Of a DNA stretch of 13,946 nt, positions 1 through 7,260 are shown one piece after another. The stretch comes from Chlamydiota bacterium. Its GTDB lineage: Bacteria > Chlamydiota > Chlamydiia > Chlamydiales > SM23-39. The notes below the pieces were generated by a model. That model was not told where the DNA came from. It did not search any database and worked only from the letters and a program-made list of their open reading frames with translations. The stretch is taken from assembly GCA_021772165.1 (NCBI GenBank), contig JAJFMM010000120.1, forward strand, positions 1 to 13,946. Direction: 5' to 3'. How positions within the stretch are numbered: the stretch's first letter is position 1; the number at the start of each line of letters is the position of its first letter. Position numbers and translations under genes: made by a program.

Positions 1-416
1 CCTTGAGAAGGCCCAAGAGTTGATTCGGTACCAACCGTGAGAGTTGAGCCCGCTAAAGTTAGTTCAATCAGTTTATTTGCTTGCTGTAAGTACCACTTAG
101 ATTGCTCATCAGAGTATGTGAGATCCCAGTTGAAAGACCCAGCAAGCTGTCCTGCCAAGGCTCCAGAAATAGTGATTGTTTCAATAACATTTGACTCAGT
201 ATTTATTAATGAGGCGTTGAAGAAGGGAGATGTGGTTCTTGGTGTAACGGCTAGATATTTCCTAGCGGTTGGATTGTGCTGAGACATGATTGTGCCCTCT
301 CCACCGACTATGGACATGTTCATTCCGGTGTCAGCAGAAGGTATCGTCGCACTCACTGTGCGAACATCACCATATGATCTTTGAGATATTCCGGATGGAA
401 AGAGTGCTAGTCCCAC
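1..416 (-). CDS. Partial tail-region protein of unknown function, runs off left edge
   Basis: On the minus strand the frame is open from just after an amber codon (437-435) to the window edge, about 144 codons, and the gene continues outside. The translation is Ser/Thr-rich and looks like real protein, with stretches such as LALFPSGISQRSYGDVR and SGALAGQLAGSFNWDLTYSD. I do not recognise the family. It lies directly downstream of the fibre-like gene, so a tail-tip or other virion role is plausible by position only. The start is unclear. There is no in-frame ATG near the beginning: the first usable start is GTG at 416-414, and the next is ATG at 323-321, which would drop a well-formed N-terminal stretch. 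No Shine-Dalgarno sequence precedes either. The amber codon only 6 codons before the GTG leaves little room for another start. Confidence 0.6.
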   Translation of the reverse strand, partial: MGLALFPSGISQRSYGDVRTVSATIPSADTGMNMSIVGGEGTIMSQHNPTARKYLAVTPRTTSPFFNASLINTESNVIETITISGALAGQLAGSFNWDLTYSDEQSKWYLQQANKLIELTLAGSTLTVGTESTLGPSQ

Positions 417-456
417 AGTTGTTGAGGTTAAAGGCTATTGATATATTATCACATTC

Positions 457-1512
457 TTAAACTTTTGCGATGGAAGTGATGTTTCCTTCAGAATTATAAG
501 TCGGCGTCCAAGTTGAGGTGCCGTCTGTATAGCTCGATATTCTTCCAGAAGAATAAGAAAATGTGTAGGTGACAGATTGATCGACATCGACCGCAGTAGC
601 TATTGTACCATCTGCATTATACGTGATGGTCACATTTCCATCCAGCACCTTGCTCGACGCGAAGTCACCACCGACGGTTTCCTGTCTCTTGAGAGCAATG
701 CTTGTGATCACACCACCAGCTGCCACAACCTCAGCTATCCTTGCGTGAGTTGTCAGGAATCCAGTTGTGTTGACCAAAAGAGTACCGGCATCACTGATCT
801 GTATATAGTTCGTAGCGGCGTCAGTAATGGCCTGCTCTGTGATACCAGCGTAGTCTTGGATGATACCACCGACATTTGCAGTGAGCGGTGCGATGTCGAC
901 AGCAAGATTACTGATTCGAATATCATCTACAAGGATCTTCCCAGCTCCGATTGCTGCGGTTACAGTGTAGACCACGGCCACATAAGTCACTGCTGTCATG
1001 ACGGGTGTACCTGTATCGCTCATGGCAGAGATGAGCATTTTATGTCGTTGTTTCCAATTACCAAAGTCAGGATTCGTGAGTGAGATGGCAATCGATTTAT
1101 AGTTCGAGCTATCCGACCCTATTCGAAACTCAACACTGGTAATTGAACTCTGCAGATCGAAGTCATGCCAGAGGTCTAGTAGTGCATATTTCTTGGCGCT
1201 GTAATCAACAGAGCCTATTGTTAGCTCGTTTGTTGACACACCTACTCCAGTAGCTCCTAGCTTGAGCGAGGCGGTGCCTTCAAGGAACTTTGTGGTGTCG
1301 ATAGCCAAAGGGGTGGCAACACCGCTTACAGCCCATCCTGTGATCGCGTCACATGAGTTTATTTGAGACCCTTTACTCTCTCGAACCTGACCACGATCAG
1401 TGCCATTGGCTCGAATATCATCAAACTCAAGGTTGATGTCTTCCATGCGAACAGCTCGCATTGGATCAGCTACATCCCATTGTGTTGAAAATTGTCGGCC
1501 TATTCCTAGCAT
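457..1512 (-). CDS. Modular tail fibre/adhesin-like protein with beta-sandwich-like domain
   Basis: 351 residues, likely part of the tail tip. Residues about 1-50 are a short unrecognised N-terminus. Residues about 54-201 form a jelly-roll or carbohydrate-binding-like domain with landmarks ASLKLGATGVGVST, FRIGSDSSNYKS, TYVAV and DDIRIS. A matching domain sits inside the hub protein encoded at 2129-4264. Residues about 215-285 contain NYIQISDAGTLLVNTTGF followed by IAEVVAAGGVITSIALKRQ, a pattern I recall from many phage tail-fibre and baseplate proteins, where a strand pair of the type 'YIyvd.dGtl' precedes 'lA.V.a..g.Its'. Residues about 293-351 hold Tyr/Gly-containing strands resembling YD/RHS repeats (ITYNADGTIATA, PTYNSEGNITSI). 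The ATG at 1512 begins 9 nt after the stop of the preceding gene and has no Shine-Dalgarno. A receptor-binding role is inference from domain content and position. Confidence 0.75.
   Translation of the reverse strand: MLGIGRQFSTQWDVADPMRAVRMEDINLEFDDIRANGTDRGQVRESKGSQINSCDAITGWAVSGVATPLAIDTTKFLEGTASLKLGATGVGVSTNELTIGSVDYSAKKYALLDLWHDFDLQSSITSVEFRIGSDSSNYKSIAISLTNPDFGNWKQRHKMLISAMSDTGTPVMTAVTYVAVVYTVTAAIGAGKILVDDIRISNLAVDIAPLTANVGGIIQDYAGITEQAITDAATNYIQISDAGTLLVNTTGFLTTHARIAEVVAAGGVITSIALKRQETVGGDFASSKVLDGNVTITYNADGTIATAVDVDQSVTYTFSYSSGRISSYTDGTSTWTPTYNSEGNITSIAKV
910..1353 (-). other. Beta-sandwich/CBM-like domain, copy 2 (in fibre-like protein)
   Basis: Codes for residues about 54-201 of the fibre-like protein. 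It aligns by eye along its length with hub residues about 200-339: it begins C-D with a Trp soon after, then SLxLGAxGxGVxT, FRxGxDSSNY, YVAVxxT and DDIRIS or GDIRID. Glycan binding is typical of such jelly-roll modules in phage tails, but no binding residue can be assigned from sequence alone. Confidence 0.7.
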
Positions 1513-1521
1513 TTGGAGTGA

Positions 1522-2112
1522 TTAAGAATCAAGAATTGTGAATGTTGCGTTGATGGTCAAACTCTCGGTTGCGGTCATCGTCTCGTTAATATTAACATGA
1601 GAAAGGATGAATCCGCTATCAGCAACACCAGTACCGTCTACAAAAACACCAGCTTCGAGGTAGGTGTTCCCACCAACTTCAGCGCTACCGAAGAACTTGT
1701 CGAGGTAGGCTACATTGAAGAAAGCATTTCTATCAGAGAAATCAGCTCTAAGAGTTTCATTTCCAAGCTTGGTGTCAGCAGCAGTGGCAAGAGTCGAGTC
1801 ATCTCCGAGGGCAATTTTATTGGCTTGAAAGGTTGGTACAACAGCAACACCTGAAATGAGGATTGCCAGTTGGTTTCTAAGAAGGGATGGAACAAGATTG
1901 TGGTATTCAGTCTTTTGACTTATGGCCAGTTCTGCGAGCCCTGAGTGTTCCTTGAGTAGCTCTAGAACTTGTTTTGCATATTTTCCTAGCCTGAGGTCCT
2001 CTAAGGTAAACACGCCCTTGAAAACATCCTTCAGGAGCCTTAGAAGAGAGACGTCATCCCACTTCGTGAAGGTGTAGTTATTCGAGAATTGAGAGGACTC
2101 ATTTATTTTCAT
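1522..2112 (-). CDS. Conserved phage tail/baseplate-associated protein
   Basis: 196 residues lying between the hub and the fibre-like gene. The first about 90 residues look helical and charged (LLRLLKDVFKGVF, KQVLELLKEHSG). The C-terminal half carries the pattern KIALGDDSTLATAADTKLGN, then ETLRADFS, YLEAGVFVDG and a final SLTINATFTI. I recognise this arrangement ('G....T..D..L..E..R', 'E.GlF', 'sLtv...i') from small phage tail proteins encoded beside fibre and baseplate genes, but I cannot give a verified family name. There are no membrane segments or signal peptide. The ATG at 2112 follows the hub stop by 16 nt and has no Shine-Dalgarno sequence. The gene is probably co-transcribed with its neighbours, and a structural role at the tail tip is inferred. 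Confidence 0.72.
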   Translation of the reverse strand: MKINESSQFSNNYTFTKWDDVSLLRLLKDVFKGVFTLEDLRLGKYAKQVLELLKEHSGLAELAISQKTEYHNLVPSLLRNQLAILISGVAVVPTFQANKIALGDDSTLATAADTKLGNETLRADFSDRNAFFNVAYLDKFFGSAEVGGNTYLEAGVFVDGTGVADSGFILSHVNINETMTATESLTINATFTILDS

Positions 2113-2128
2113 GTCTTGATTTTAGCAT

Positions 2129-4264
2129 TTAATTGACTTCACAGAAACCAACGATGGCATCTTGGCTTGTAGAAGGGCTTGGTCCGTCTCCAGTAGCATA
2201 CCAGGGAGCCTCTAATTTAGTGAGTGTGTACTCTTCGTCGAGATTTATCACCTCGTCGTCATTCACAATGATGTCTACAATTTCATCGACACCAATAAGG
2301 AGATCATCAGTTTTCTGGAGAAGAAGCTGGAAGAACTCTATGATCCCAAAGAGAGTGCTTGCACACTGAACTTTGTATTCAAATCTGTGATTGTAGACTT
2401 GCTTGGCACTCACTGATTGAACCAGAAAGCTGTCATCAACATTCCTTGAGGTGTCCTTTACAGAAAGCAGCTGACCAGCTCTGAGGCCTTGTTGATCTGT
2501 CGAGAAGTTGATTGTGATGATCGGGTTCGCATAAGCATTGAGCTCAGCATTCGCTCGTTCTCTAGCCTCATTGAACGTTTGAATTCCGAGGTCAGTGATC
2601 ATAGTTCCGTCAAATATACCATCGCCACCAGTGAGAGCAGCCATTGAAGAGATTGATCCAGGATGACTAGCACGTACTCGAATAGGCTTAAATGGCAAGT
2701 ATCTAAACCTGAGGATGTCTCCATCCGCAGGAGTAGCAGCGCTGGCAGTTCTGACAAACTTCTCATTGAAGTTGTAAACATAATCAACCGTGGTCTCATC
2801 AACAAGGTTCTCAACACCAACCGTCTTTACTACAAATCCTCCGCCACTATCAACAGCTATCTCGAAGTCCTTTGGCTTGTAGTCGAGTGGCCATGATGTC
2901 ATTTGCCCATCATTCACGAGCTTCTGCTCGTACGTGGCAGCAGAAGGGGCTTCACCACCTCTAATCGTCTGCCTGTTCTTTATCTGAGAAATATCAGGTG
3001 TAATCTTAAGGTTCCTATAGTTCTTGGTGACACCAGCTTCGATATTCAAAGGTGCGGCGTGCTCGTTCTGCGGGAAGAAATACAGGTCCTTGTTGTAATC
3101 TATGTACCAGAAATACCCCAAAAGCTTGGATAGCTTTTCAATTGAGACCGTACATTTCTTGTACTGAATCCTGGTATCGTCAAAGACTCGAGGACCTCTC
3201 TCAACGTTGTTCACAGAGAAGCCACCAGCATTTCCTGTCACACTGTCGATTCTGATATCTCCAAGGGTTATCGGTCCAGTTGCTGTGAAAATAACAGCTA
3301 CGTATCCAACAGATGAAAGATTGATTGTACCTGTCTCGGTGGTGAAGTTGTTATTCTTTGAGGTCCAGTTCAGCCAGCAATCCTCACTTAAGTCGGAAGG
3401 CGTAACCTCCCATTCGTAATAATTCGAGCTATCTGTACCCATCCTCAACTTGAATGAGGTCATCTTTAAAATGTTTCCAGCAATAACCTTGAGCCAAATT
3501 CTCTGGCGATCATACCCGGTCATATCCACAGGAGTGAATGTTTTTTCATATGTTGCTACTCCAGCTCCAGACGCTCCGAGGTTCAGGCTGAAGTTGCCAA
3601 TAACTCGATCAGTATTTGTAGTCTCTGCTATAGCCACACCGCTCTCTGTCCAGTCGGCAGTGTCACAAGTATCAAGAATCCGTTCTGCTAGGTCATCACT
3701 GACAAATTCGTTATTGATTCGAGAGATGATTTCTAGCGGGTACTGATCCTCAAAACTCTCTACAACCAGCTTTCTGTTGAAAAGAACCGAGTAATCTCTG
3801 GCCTTTATCTTTGCTGTAGTATCACCAGCATATCCAAGATCGTCTTCAGGAGTCTTGAGGATGATTCCTCCGAATAACTTCTTTCCCAGTAATGCTTTGT
3901 CAGCATGAGACTTCCTCGTTGGTCTTGTGAATGTGATCGTCTTGGTAGCTGTGGTGACAGTTAGAATGGTAATGATCTCTTCGCTCACAGTGTTTGGAGA
4001 AAGAAAAACCTCATCACCAGCTCTGAACACCTCTTCATACTCCATCAAGTCATCAACGACCATAGAAGAAACTCCAGACGAATATGCTTGAACAAGCTTT
4101 CCTCCAAGGTAGTATTCGACCTCTTGACCGTCTGCAGGGGTGAAATTCAAGAACCTACACGAAAATGAATCGGGTTTATTGTTTAGCTGAGTTTTGATGG
4201 TAACTGTTTTCTGTTCCAACTCAGCTGTCTGATCAACGTTATTTACGAAAATTTGTTGAGCCAT
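2129..4264 (-). CDS. Tail hub / central tip protein with inserted beta-sandwich-like domain
   Basis: 711 residues, immediately downstream of the tape measure (2-nt gap), the usual place for Dit/Tal or gp27-like hub proteins that cap the tube and hold the fibres. Residues about 1-55 fit the hub N-terminus (DQTAELEQKTVTIKTQLNNK, PDSFSCRF). Residues about 130-187 (GGIILKTPEDDLGYAGDT, KIKARDYSVLFNRKLVVES, EIISRINNEF) continue the hub fold. Residues about 200-339 are an inserted beta-sandwich-like domain. The hub resumes at about 348 with FSVNNVERGPRVFDDTRIQY and SIEKLSKLLGYFWYIDYNKD, then a long beta-rich C-terminal part with NEARERANAELNAYANPIIT and DQQGLRAGQLLSV. The last about 60 residues are acidic. 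The ATG at 4264 has no Shine-Dalgarno. The hub assignment rests on remembered patterns and synteny and is fairly secure; whether it is one hub gene or a Dit-Tal fusion is open. Confidence 0.82.
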   Translation of the reverse strand: MAQQIFVNNVDQTAELEQKTVTIKTQLNNKPDSFSCRFLNFTPADGQEVEYYLGGKLVQAYSSGVSSMVVDDLMEYEEVFRAGDEVFLSPNTVSEEIITILTVTTATKTITFTRPTRKSHADKALLGKKLFGGIILKTPEDDLGYAGDTTAKIKARDYSVLFNRKLVVESFEDQYPLEIISRINNEFVSDDLAERILDTCDTADWTESGVAIAETTNTDRVIGNFSLNLGASGAGVATYEKTFTPVDMTGYDRQRIWLKVIAGNILKMTSFKLRMGTDSSNYYEWEVTPSDLSEDCWLNWTSKNNNFTTETGTINLSSVGYVAVIFTATGPITLGDIRIDSVTGNAGGFSVNNVERGPRVFDDTRIQYKKCTVSIEKLSKLLGYFWYIDYNKDLYFFPQNEHAAPLNIEAGVTKNYRNLKITPDISQIKNRQTIRGGEAPSAATYEQKLVNDGQMTSWPLDYKPKDFEIAVDSGGGFVVKTVGVENLVDETTVDYVYNFNEKFVRTASAATPADGDILRFRYLPFKPIRVRASHPGSISSMAALTGGDGIFDGTMITDLGIQTFNEARERANAELNAYANPIITINFSTDQQGLRAGQLLSVKDTSRNVDDSFLVQSVSAKQVYNHRFEYKVQCASTLFGIIEFFQLLLQKTDDLLIGVDEIVDIIVNDDEVINLDEEYTLTKLEAPWYATGDGPSPSTSQDAIVGFCEVN
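3248..3667 (-). other. Beta-sandwich/CBM-like domain, copy 1 (inserted in hub)
   Basis: Codes for hub residues about 200-339. Its landmarks are FSLNLGASGAGVATYEKTF, FKLRMGTDSSNYYEWEV, CWLNWTSKNNNF, GYVAVIFTATG and ITLGDIRID. The same landmarks occur in the same order in the fibre-like protein encoded at 457-1512. The flanking hub sequence makes sense as one continuous fold if this block is removed, so it reads as an insertion. Its ligand is unknown. Confidence 0.7.
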
Positions 4265-4266
4265 TT

Positions 4267-6558
4267 TTAGAATCCAGGAATAATTGTACCGCCTTTCAGA
4301 GACACCATGATCATATCGCCAACTTGCTGAGCGAACTCTTCGGTGCCAACAAAGGTGTCTACAATTATCGTTGGACCACCACCGCCTTCTAATCCACGAG
4401 CGACATTCGCTTGTTGAGATTTATTCAAGATAAGCTCTCCAGGGCTTACTCTAGCGGTTACGCTGTCTTGAGAACCTACTCCAGGAACGATACCACCAGT
4501 TTGGAAGCTCTCGATAGGAAGCAATGCTATTGGTTCGATAGGAGTGACAAAGGGAAGCCTGTTGTATTGAGCAATCAGGAAGTTGATCTTTCCGATGATG
4601 AAATTTATACCAGTCAGGAATACGTTCTTAATACCCGTCCAGATACCAGTAAATGTCTGAGCTATAGCGCTTCCCATTCCTGTGAAGACGCCTTTGACCA
4701 ACTCTACACCACTCATTATCATCCCTGTGAACTCCTTCCATTTCTCGCCGAATGTGATCTTTATTGAGTCCCAGGTGTTTGAGAAGATCAGTTTCACGGC
4801 TTCCCATGACTGAGTCCAGAATACCTTGAAGGCATCCATGAACTTTGTGTACGTTGCTTTAAATGTGTTGAAGAATTTGATAAGTCTTGCCTTTGCTAAA
4901 TCCCATGTCTTCTTAAAGAAGTTGAGGATCACTGTGAATTTCTCCATCCATCCAGGGACCAACCAGTCGAAAAACGTGATCAGTAAGCCAACGAATACAG
5001 CTAGAGTGACTTCAAGGAAACTTGTAATACCTTCCCATATGGTCGTAAAGAATTCAGAGATCGCAGTCAGAGCCGAGAAGAATGTTTCTTTTATGATGTC
5101 CCAGTTATTGATAACTAAAAGGACTACCTCACTAAGTCCGAATGTCATAAATCCAACGATAGCCCTTATGGCAACATCGATGTGCTGAACAATAAAATCC
5201 CAGGTAGCCATCGTTACCTCTTTAACCTTCTGCCAGTTCAATATCAAAAGAGCTATGGCAGCCACTATTGCAGCAATTGCCAGAACAATAGGATTTGCGA
5301 GAAGAAAAGAGAAGGCAGCAGCTACACCGCCAAGTACGATCTTCAGCGTACCAAAGAGCGCGATCATCTTCCCTACGATAAGGAGGATAGGCCCAGCAGC
5401 AGCAACGACCAGAGTGGCGTTGACGATGAAGTCTTTCCATCCTGGACTCAGGTTATCAAGCCAAGCACTCACTCTTTGGAAGGCGCTGCTCAAGAGATCC
5501 ATTCCAGCGATAAGTTTTGGAAGAACAATTTCTCCGATCTGGATCAATACAACTTGAAGCTGGTTCTTGAAGATCTGCCATTGAGCCGTAACCGTTTCTT
5601 GTTGCTTCTCGAATGCCTCGTCTACAGCCCCGATACTATCGGCCATCGATTGCATGTTTGCATCTAATTCACCAGAGAGCGTAGTCAACAACGGCATCAC
5701 ACCACTCGTGGCTCTGACGTTATTAAATAGGGCCTTCAGTGGGATATTACTAGCAGCAGCTTGTTTCTTGATATCTTTGAGGGACTGATTCAATCCTCTC
5801 TCGGCAATAAGAGTTTCGGCAGAAGCGAATCCAAGATCAGAGATAACCTTTCCTAGATCTTCACTTGGTTTCTGGAGTCCTGTGAAAGTAGCTTTCAATT
5901 GAGTGGCTACCACATCAGCATTTCCAGTAGTACCTACCAAGGTGGTGAATGCAGCAGCAAGCTCTGTTTGAGATACTCCGAGTTGATTGGCGATAGGAAT
6001 AGGAGCTCCGATAGCGTTTGCCACCTCTTCGAACGTGGTGACACCCTTCTTGTTGATTTGGAAAAGAAGATCAGCAGCAGCAGCAGAACTGATACTTTCC
6101 TCACCATAGGCTCTTGTGAGGAAGTTCACAGCCTTGATCGCTGTTGCCGTATCAGTCGCACCAGCAGTCGCTAGCTTTGCCGAATTGGTCACAAGGTCAA
6201 TACCCTCAGCGCCTTTCTTCCCAGCTGATACAGCAAAGAACATGGCCTCAGTAAGTTGATCCAGTGATTGAGGTGTTTCTTTTGAGAGGCTGAGTAGGGC
6301 GTCCTTATAGATACCAATAGGCTGATCGGACTCATCCAGAAGAGTGTTTATATTCGCAAGGCCTTTCTCGAATTGAGCAAAGGCCTTCACACCAGCACCA
6401 GCCACTAAAGCAATAGGCAGAGTAAGACTGGTCGTCATTTGACGCCCTGTACGAGCGATACTATCGCCAGTTTTCTTAATCTTCGCGCCGATGGTCTGGA
6501 GTTTCCCAGACGCTTTGTCGACGACTCCTATTACAATATTTAGTGCTTCATCTGCCAT
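4267..6558 (-). CDS. Tail tape measure protein (TP901/PhageMin_Tail type)
   Basis: 763 residues from the ATG at 6558. It spans the tail lumen, sets tail length and is thought to help DNA pass the host envelope. The N-terminus is amphipathic and charged (VVDKASGKLQTIGAKIKK). Residues about 95-300 carry the TP901-type core (PQSLDQLTEAMFFAVSAGKK, AKLATAGATDTATAIKAV, FLTRAYG, ELAAAFTTLVGTTGNAD). Residues about 375-442 contain hydrophobic segments (LVVAAAGPILLIVGKMIALF, PIVLAIAAIVAAIALLI). A Trp/Phe-rich helical region follows, with recurring W-x-x-I/F patterns typical of tape measures. The C-terminus (FQTGGIVPGVG, SVTARVSPGELILNK) is the standard tail. A GTG at 6582 could add 8 residues, but ATG 6558 has AAGG five bases upstream and overlaps the T stop by 11 bp (ATGGCAGATGA), so it is preferred. 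At about 0.15 nm per residue the tail would be near 115 nm. Confidence 0.93.
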   Translation of the reverse strand: MADEALNIVIGVVDKASGKLQTIGAKIKKTGDSIARTGRQMTTSLTLPIALVAGAGVKAFAQFEKGLANINTLLDESDQPIGIYKDALLSLSKETPQSLDQLTEAMFFAVSAGKKGAEGIDLVTNSAKLATAGATDTATAIKAVNFLTRAYGEESISSAAAADLLFQINKKGVTTFEEVANAIGAPIPIANQLGVSQTELAAAFTTLVGTTGNADVVATQLKATFTGLQKPSEDLGKVISDLGFASAETLIAERGLNQSLKDIKKQAAASNIPLKALFNNVRATSGVMPLLTTLSGELDANMQSMADSIGAVDEAFEKQQETVTAQWQIFKNQLQVVLIQIGEIVLPKLIAGMDLLSSAFQRVSAWLDNLSPGWKDFIVNATLVVAAAGPILLIVGKMIALFGTLKIVLGGVAAAFSFLLANPIVLAIAAIVAAIALLILNWQKVKEVTMATWDFIVQHIDVAIRAIVGFMTFGLSEVVLLVINNWDIIKETFFSALTAISEFFTTIWEGITSFLEVTLAVFVGLLITFFDWLVPGWMEKFTVILNFFKKTWDLAKARLIKFFNTFKATYTKFMDAFKVFWTQSWEAVKLIFSNTWDSIKITFGEKWKEFTGMIMSGVELVKGVFTGMGSAIAQTFTGIWTGIKNVFLTGINFIIGKINFLIAQYNRLPFVTPIEPIALLPIESFQTGGIVPGVGSQDSVTARVSPGELILNKSQQANVARGLEGGGGPTIIVDTFVGTEEFAQQVGDMIMVSLKGGTIIPGF

Positions 6559-6808
6559 ATTTACCTTGTTTACGGTCTGCACGATGCTTTCTTCTGATCT
6601 CTTCCGCCTCTTGGTGGGCAGAGATAGAATTCATTATCATGCTGAAATGATCATAGTATTCCTGAGGGGTTTCGTAGAGAAGCTGATGGATAGTCCATTT
6701 AAACTTCGAACACATGTTGAAGTCTGAATAATACTGTAATGCCTCCTTCTCTACCTCGGTGTAATCTGACTTTTTCTTAAACTTATTTTCAGCAAGCATC
6801 GCGTACAC
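6548..6808 (-). CDS. Tail assembly chaperone, T part (expressed by -1 frameshift)
   Basis: Frame between the G chaperone and the tape measure, corresponding to lambda T. It encodes a charged, helical protein (DYTEVEKEALQYYSDFNMCS, YETPQEYYDHFSMIMNSISA, EEIRRKHRADRKQGK). Its own possible starts are poor: GTG at 6808 or ATG at 6799. The frame is open back through the A9 run at 6834-6826, so a -1 slip at the end of G would yield a G-T fusion in which residues RVGVAK join the Lys stretch to this part. By analogy with lambda, G and G-T coat the tape measure and recruit tube subunits, and neither ends up in the virion. The stop is TGA, the only TGA among the likely genes here, and overlaps the tape-measure start. 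An AAGGTG six bases before ATG 6799 leaves some independent initiation possible. Confidence 0.82.
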   Translation of the reverse strand: MYAMLAENKFKKKSDYTEVEKEALQYYSDFNMCSKFKWTIHQLLYETPQEYYDHFSMIMNSISAHQEAEEIRRKHRADRKQGKYGR

Positions 6809-6819
6809 CTTCGCAACGC

Positions 6820-7188
6820 CTACTCTTTTTTTTTGCCCATGGATACTGATGCAGCCTCAGCCTTTAGCTCCTCAACCGTCTTTCCTGAAGCGGTAGCGAA
6901 CATGAGAGTAAGATCGTCATCTGTGAGTTGATCAAGCGTTTGTTCACTGATCGGAGCAGGATTTCCATCCTGATCGACGAGATTCCATTTCTTGATAGCT
7001 TTCTCAAGAACAGCGGTTACCTTCTTCATATTCTCGACAGTTTTGTCTTCATGAAGCTTGTTGATGACTCGAGCATCAGCTACGAGGATCTTCTGATAGA
7101 TCTCTACTTCTGACCCCGGAAGGCAAGAGAGTTCAACAACTTTGGTAGGGCGTTTTACGTCTGCCAGGGAGACACTTGGCTTAGCCAT
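6820..7188 (-). CDS. Tail assembly chaperone, G part
   Basis: 122 residues from the ATG at 7188 (MAKPSVSLADVKRPTK). It sits between the tail tube and the tape measure, where the G-type tail assembly chaperone is encoded in siphoviruses. The sequence is small, mixed alpha/beta and charged, ending SVSMGKKKE, with the three Lys codons forming an A9 run directly before GAG and TAG. A longer reading from TTG at 7239 would add a hydrophobic leader, but it would begin inside the hairpin that follows the tube gene and is not credible. The preferred ATG is preceded by TTATCACC and lacks a Shine-Dalgarno. Family membership rests on position, size and the frameshift architecture rather than on a motif I can name. 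Confidence 0.85.
   Translation of the reverse strand: MAKPSVSLADVKRPTKVVELSCLPGSEVEIYQKILVADARVINKLHEDKTVENMKKVTAVLEKAIKKWNLVDQDGNPAPISEQTLDQLTDDDLTLMFATASGKTVEELKAEAASVSMGKKKE
6823..6838 (-). promoter_or_regulatory. Programmed -1 ribosomal frameshift site (A9 slippery run)
   Basis: On the minus strand the G gene ends ATG GGC, nine A residues (6834-6826), GAG TAG. A slip of -1 on the A-run moves the ribosome from the G frame into the T frame, which is open without a stop from well before the run (last in-frame stop at 6859-6857) through to 6548. This is the conserved two-protein arrangement at this location in lambda-like tails. I did not find an obvious strong stimulatory stem just 3' of the run by eye. 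Confidence 0.85.
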
Positions 7189-7225
7189 GGTGATAAGAAT
7201 GAAAAAAATAAATAATGGTGATAAG

Positions 7226-7254
7226 TAGGGGGGTTGCAATAGCGCACCCCCCTA
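7226..7254 (-). terminator. Strong GC hairpin after tail tube gene (partial terminator or mRNA 3' stabiliser)
   Basis: Perfect 8-bp arms TAGGGGGG (7226-7233) and CCCCCCTA (7247-7254) with a 13-nt loop that can add TGC/GCA pairs. It starts 6 nt 3' of the tail tube stop. On the minus strand the stem is not followed at once by a U-tract; a T-rich stretch comes about 12 nt later, around 7212-7199. Read-through is needed to express the G gene and everything after it unless an unseen promoter exists. Confidence 0.65.
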
Positions 7255-7260
7255 TTTCAA

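Noticed and set aside
37..282. Plus-strand open frame near the left edge
   Set aside because: The opposite strand is open to the window edge and reads as better protein; all other genes are on the minus strand.
577..1083. Plus-strand open frame of 168 codons
   Set aside because: It is the antisense of the fibre-like gene, rich in Cys/Ser/His with no recognisable fold, and all neighbouring genes are on the minus strand.
5182..5667. Plus-strand open frame of 161 codons, and several others opposite the tape measure
   Set aside because: Antisense shadows of a clear tape-measure gene; composition is not protein-like and there is no start context.
6548..6558. TGA at the end of T read as a sense codon (recoding)
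   Set aside because: The tape measure begins in another frame across it, the read-through is not protein-like, and no other in-frame TGA is found in the long genes.
7189..7239. N-terminal extension of the G chaperone from TTG with a hydrophobic leader
   Set aside because: It would start inside the hairpin following the tube gene; ATG 7188 gives a normal G-like protein.
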